This document shows positions 51,501-57,500 of a stretch of 64,000 nt of DNA, piece by piece (position 1 is the stretch's first letter; each line of letters begins with the position of its first letter). The stretch lies in contig NC_064002.1 in the NCBI RefSeq assembly GCF_932276165.1, positions 3,162,001 to 3,226,000 of the forward strand. Reading direction: 5' to 3'. Position numbers and translations under genes: made by a program. Under the pieces are notes generated by a model. The model was given only the letters and a program-made list of their open reading frames with translations. It searched no databases and was not told the origin of the DNA. The DNA comes from Plutella xylostella (Eukaryota > Arthropoda > Insecta > Lepidoptera > Plutellidae).

Positions 51501-54500
51501 TATCTTCAAAAACCATCCCGACAACAGACCAATGAGATCATCACAAATGCGTCTATTAGATTTCCCATCACATAGTACTGAATTTTACAGTACCTCATTT
51601 ACGGTTACAGCTATAAGACTTTGGAATGCATTACCTGTTAATATCCGTTTTGCGAAGACAGATATAGCATTCAAAAAACAGGTAAAAGAACATTATCTTT
51701 CCTCCATCTTGCTTTAGTACCTCTATATTATATAATCTTTGTAACTATTTCCTCTATCTTTGAGTATATTATGTATGTATGTATTTAAGTATTTATTATT
51801 AAAACTGAATGTTTACTACATCATTTGTACACCTTCCTCATTTATTCTTTTAGTCTCTCCTCCACCCAAAGGTTGCCTGGAAGAGATCGCTTTTAGCGAT
51901 AAGGCCGCCTATTGCGTTGTATTCACTGTATTATAAATTGTTATTTGTGTTCTGTTTAGTCAATAAAGTAGTATTCTATTCTATTCTATTCTATTCTATT
52001 TTGAAATATTTCTAATATTCATAATACCGGCCTACTTATTGGTCATCGATTAAGGTTCTAGGATAAAAAAATAAAAGATTCCATAGAAGGAAAAATGTTT
52101 TCCTAACAATCCAAGAGTCGAGGTTGAATATTATTGATTTAAGAGGAGAATCGCTAGAAGTAAATGATGTTACGAAAATAAATGATTTAAGCGCTCTGGC
52201 TTCCTTAGGGTGGCTGGTAAAGGTAGATACAACATTGTAATTATAGCCACCGGCAATGTGTTTTTCGACTGAATCTATTTCGGCCCAAATTGTTGTATAA
52301 ATAGAAATACAAATTTATTTAACTAATAGGAAGAATTGATAGGTAGTATTTCTCTGGTTTAAGCAGTTTTGTGAATTTTTCAATTTGCTATTGCCTATTT
52401 TCAGTAACAATATCAACGGACCGATTTATAATACTTTGTACAAAACAATCATTTTTAAAGATTCATTTATCTACAAGTTTCCTGCATAGCATGCGTTGTT
52501 TACAAATAGCGAACCAAACATTGCTACTGTAATCTGAGCCTCACATTCCGATGTTCATATTCGAAATACTGAGTTGTTATTGAGTGATCATTGATCATGA
52601 ATTAGACACCCATAAGTACGAGTACATATACTCTTGAATCTTGATCTCATATTACTTGTCGTATATCGACTGAACAGTTGCCATAATAGGTAGGTATATA
52701 TGTATTTTGATGACGATTATGAGTATTAGATACCCACTTACTCTACAATTACTACGTAATAACATTATTTCATTTAAAATATAATTATGTTTGCCTCTAT
52801 ACTATGTATTTCCAATTTCATTTGTGCTTTTTTTGGTTATTCTAATATAGTTCGTCTTCGATCACAGACTCATAGTTATCGAAAAAGATATAAAATTTCA
52901 TCAACAAAAACCTCTCTACTTTATGTCAATTTCTCGGTAATACTAAAGTCGTCCATGTTTGATTACAGACTATGGCACGTATTCGTCGAAAGAGATGCGC
53001 GTGCGCCGAGCGATCGCGCGCCGCGACGCCCGCGCGCGCACCAATCACCACGTCCCGTTGCCGCCTACTGTAAGTATAATATAATGATTTATATTATCTA
53101 TAACTCTGTTTTCTTTCGTTTCGTATCGTACATATCGCACCAAACGTTGTAAATGTATGTAGAAACGGCGTCTGCAATACCGATGAAGTGGACGTTACTT
53201 TTCTGAATTTATATACAAAGGACGCTTACCGGAGTAGGTTTTCTCGTAGAATCAATCTCAGGGATAATAATAATGACATATTAAACCATTCTCTTTAATC
53301 ACAAAAAACCGCATCTAAATCTGTCCTGTAATTTTAAAGATACTAAGCATACATACAATTCATAAATTTTACTTTCTACTTTAAGAGATACACTACAGCC
53401 TACGTAGGTTTCACACCATAGCCCCCATGGTGCACTGATAGTATTTCATTCGCGACGTGATAACGGGATTCCACCCCAGTATTGATCGCGCAGTCTTTCC
53501 CGCAGTAGGGACCAACACTTTACATGAAGCACCTATCTATCGTTATTTATTGACTATTGTTTACGTTAAAAAAACATACTAACGCCCTGTTTCACAATGT
53601 CTGGTTAGTGGCTAACTGTGAGGTAAAATACCTGCTGTCACTGTAAAAAAAATATTAACAGAGAGTGACAGCAAGTATTTTATCTCACAGATAGCCATTA
53701 ACCAGACATTGTGAAACAGGATATAAATGATTTCAACTCAGTATTTACGTTTTTATTCAATAAAAACCTCGTAGTACTGACACATGCTGCAAACTTTCAA
53801 CAGCGCCCAAATTTTATTGACCCTCAAATCCTTACCTTTTGCGTCCTTAGCAACCAACTTTTACATACTTGGTAACACCCAAATATCGGCTTTATTAAAC
53901 AGAACATACGAGCGACGAATCATCTATATAACAAATTGACCATCAGTTTATTACCAAGTCACGTTCTACGTTTGTGCAAATGAAATTGAACTTTGGGATT
54001 GAGGCGATAGATTCTTTTGAAGTTGCGGATGTGTTGGCTTCATGAAGTGGTTTGTGGACTTAGCGGTACATATTTGTTGGTTGAGTTTGGTGCGTGTTGT
54101 GTTTGTATGTAGGTCAGTGTCAACTTAGAGGTTGCACCGTCACTTGTTTTATGCGTGGCCGCGGGGTGGCGGTGAAGGCTCGCTTCCTTTATTTCCTTTG
54201 TTTTACAGTCATCAGTCTATATTTGGTTAAACATGCACAAGGGTATTAAGAAGCTGACTAAAGCTACACAATTATATTTTTTGTTGTAGTAAGTTTACTA
54301 CTTCTACTTTGTGATCAATAAAGCCAACAAACAATGAAGTTCAACTTCTAAGCTATCACTTATTATTGTCGCAAGTTAATCGACGATTCCATGAATGATA
54401 GACCGACGATTTATAAAAAGAAGCACCAACTGACAAATGACAGCGGAGTTCATGAATGAAAATGTTTATTTGCCTGTTTCCATTCAATGTTTTCTTGCTC

Positions 54501-57500
54501 TATTCAATAGATATTAATCGCTGTTCAAAGTTACTTTCAACCATAACCTTCAATCGCGGTATTTATTATTCACACATTTTGCACAGAAGTTACGACAAAT
54601 CAAACGTAGTGTTATCAAATAACAAACATAATAACTTTGCGACCATAAAAATCTGTGTAAAGATAATCAGCAAAATACTCCAGTGCTGTGGCAAAAATCG
54701 TTATATTTTAAGACCGAAGCGTCGAGCTGTAAAAAGGCCGCCATAAAATTACGGAGCGCCGTGTGAAGTTGCCAAAACCTGTATCAGGAAGTTGATGGTG
54801 CAGCGGTATCATTGCGGGGTAATACAGCGGACAAGTGAGTGAGACAAAGGCGCTAATGAGGGCGCGGGGTGCGGCGCGGGGCGGGGGGGTGCCCTATGAA
54901 AGCTGTCAGCGGTTGATTTTCCGCGTGTCGTGGAAGCCGCGCACTGATCGATAAGTTACGTGGGTTCAGCACCCCTGATTCACGCAGCGAGAGCGACCTG
55001 CCCCTGCGCCCGTCTCGCTCGCACCTTCGGCCGACTGCGGGTAGGTCGCTGGTTTCGATCGGTCTCCGGTGGCGATGGGCCGTGAATAAGGCGGATTCGC
55101 CGTCAGCCGCCCGCTCGATAGTTAGTCCCGCTGCAAATCTCCCGCCTCTACTGAAGGGCTTGGAACACGCACACTAGCGGGATTTCAGTAGTGTAACGTG
55201 TTGGGATAATTCACTTTGATGAAGGCTTTCGGGGTTTATCCGTTCGACGAACTTGCTTGGAGAAATTAATGAATGTTATAGTACAGGAATTATAGAGGGA
55301 TTATAGGTAAGATGCCTTATGTTAATAGCAACAAACAAAATTACGACGTAACAATACAATTTATCATTTTTTTTATAAAACTTAAAATCAATATTGTATT
55401 CTGTCTTTTTATGTAAGATAGGAACAATTTAATATGTGTCTTACGAAGTACCTATTCTGCTGTATCTTAGCAAAACTTGTGATTATCACAATCATATAAC
55501 ATTGAACAAGTCTATTTTCAGTTCAGAAAACTTTTTTACGTGTCTGATTTCAAAATGAAATACTTATAGGTACATTTATTTTTTCAGAACTGTATTTTTT
55601 TACACTTTAAAATCGATTATTACAGCCAAACTATTAACTGATATAAAAATGAAATAATTTGACTCTCTCTCATTCAGAAAAGTTTTCACGACACACACAA
55701 AACGGCCGTCGTAGCCTATCAATTCATATTATTCATTCTATGTCTACGAAGTTCGTAGCGGCTACGGCGTAGCGGCGTAGCCACGTGCTCGTAGCGCTAT
55801 CTGCTGTCAACAAATTGAACTAAACTAAAGTTGCGTACATTTGAATTGGCGCGAAAAGAGAGTTGAAAAGTTGAACGGTGCACTTTGAAGTTGCTATAAT
55901 GTCGCAGTGCCGATGGCCGTTAACTTTAGCTATGATTTTTAGTAGCATGTTTTTGGACTTGTTTTACAGAATTAAGCGCATAGTTTTATTTACAAAGAAG
56001 TCGTTCTATAAATAAATCAAAAATATTATGTGAATATGTATATTAAAAAGCTGCTTATTAATTATTTTCGAGTTTTATGTGTAAGCTGTTTTAAAAACAA
56101 ATTATAACAATGTATGTATCGCGGGCGGCAATAGATCAATCAGGTATCTTTTTCCTAACTAATATCCCCATACACCTCTAGACCTCTAGTCTATGGTATT
56201 ACCAAGCTACTAGGAGCATACCATCACAGATGCAGGTGAAGGTGCAGTGTCGGTGCAGAGAGAGCGTGACAGACATCGATCGACCCTCCCCGCGCCGCCC
56301 CTCCACCCCCCGCTAAACACTATCTACCCGCCAGATCGCGGGGCTGGGCTTAAACGCTAAACGTTCCTTTTTTGAATTTGTCTATGGTAAGCGTGCAGGG
56401 GCAAAGGTCGGACGCTTACAGCCTTTTTGCTAACTTTTAGTGGAAGTTCGGATAAAGTTGGGTTTGGCTGGGAAGATCGGTTTTTAATGCGTATTTGAGG
56501 GATCGGAAACGAATTATTGTAATTTCTGCGGTTTTACTTTGCTATAAACGTAAAGTTAGTTGAAAGTTTTTAATGTCATTGAAAATGGTTTCTTTATGTG
56601 TATGTTTTATACTCCCATATTGTATTTTTTTGTAAGGTTTCAGAAGTTTTACCCATTGAAAGAGTTTAAAAATGTTTTACAAACATATTCACATTACAAT
56701 TTATTATTTTATACAACAAATTGAAAACAGAAAAGAAAGGTTTCGTCTCAAAAGTTTCGACTTTATAAAAGGCAACCATAAAAGTGTAAAGGAATTATAA
56801 ATTTCAGAAATAACTTTTCATTGTGGTTTTATAGGGTAGAATATTATCCCGTGGCTAGGTTAATGTACCCAAAATAGAGGAAAAAACAGTTTAGAAATTA
56901 CACCCTGAAATCTATCATTTCCTGTCCCGTCTTTTTAGCCCCCGATGCCACAGACAGACAGACAAACACTTTAACTTACAACACCCCACCTTTTCCCGTG
57001 TGGTTAAACTCCTATCTGACGGCGCGGAGTCAGCGTGTTTGAGTGGCGCCCTCTCCGCTATCCCGCACAATCTGGCCACTCCAACTGCATCGCTATTCAC
57101 TCCGCCACGCTCACTGCACGGCCAATTTGAAGCTTAATGAGGAGTGGGAGTAACTATTTTTACTTATTGTTTATCTTAACTACTGTTTAACGTAATCGTA
57201 AAATGAGAAGTTTATTTTTGCTTTGGTTTCTGCTGCTGATTTTCAATTGTTTTTTTATTAATTGGGTATCTTATAAGTATAACCCAGATTTGTTTGATGT
57301 TATTCGCGAACCAAAATTTACCGCATACCGCTTTATTCGCTTAAGGAATAATACTTTTACAACTTATTTATTAATAGATATGCAAACTTATTTTAAATAA
57401 TAGTATGAAAAATATACTTATTACTTACTCAATATAATTGTTTCAGGCCGAATAACACATGGGTACCTAACATTTCTATCAATGGCAGCGTTACAAATGA

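Larger units (their letters stand above)
47345..52001 (+). mobile_element. apparently full-length non-LTR retrotransposon (CR1/L2-like LINE)
   Basis: A two-ORF LINE in sense orientation in gene C intron 1. ORF1 (47496-48263) and ORF2 (48757-51717) are both open. The 3' UTR has a perfect hairpin (51886-51900), AATAAA (51962-51967) and a tandem TATTC tail (51972-52001). The 5' end is uncertain (about 47330-47450) because I could not find a target-site duplication. Endonuclease type, L1-like ORF1 and a pentamer tail point to the CR1/L2 group rather than Jockey, but the clade is not certain. The open ORFs mean it may be competent. Confidence 0.75.
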
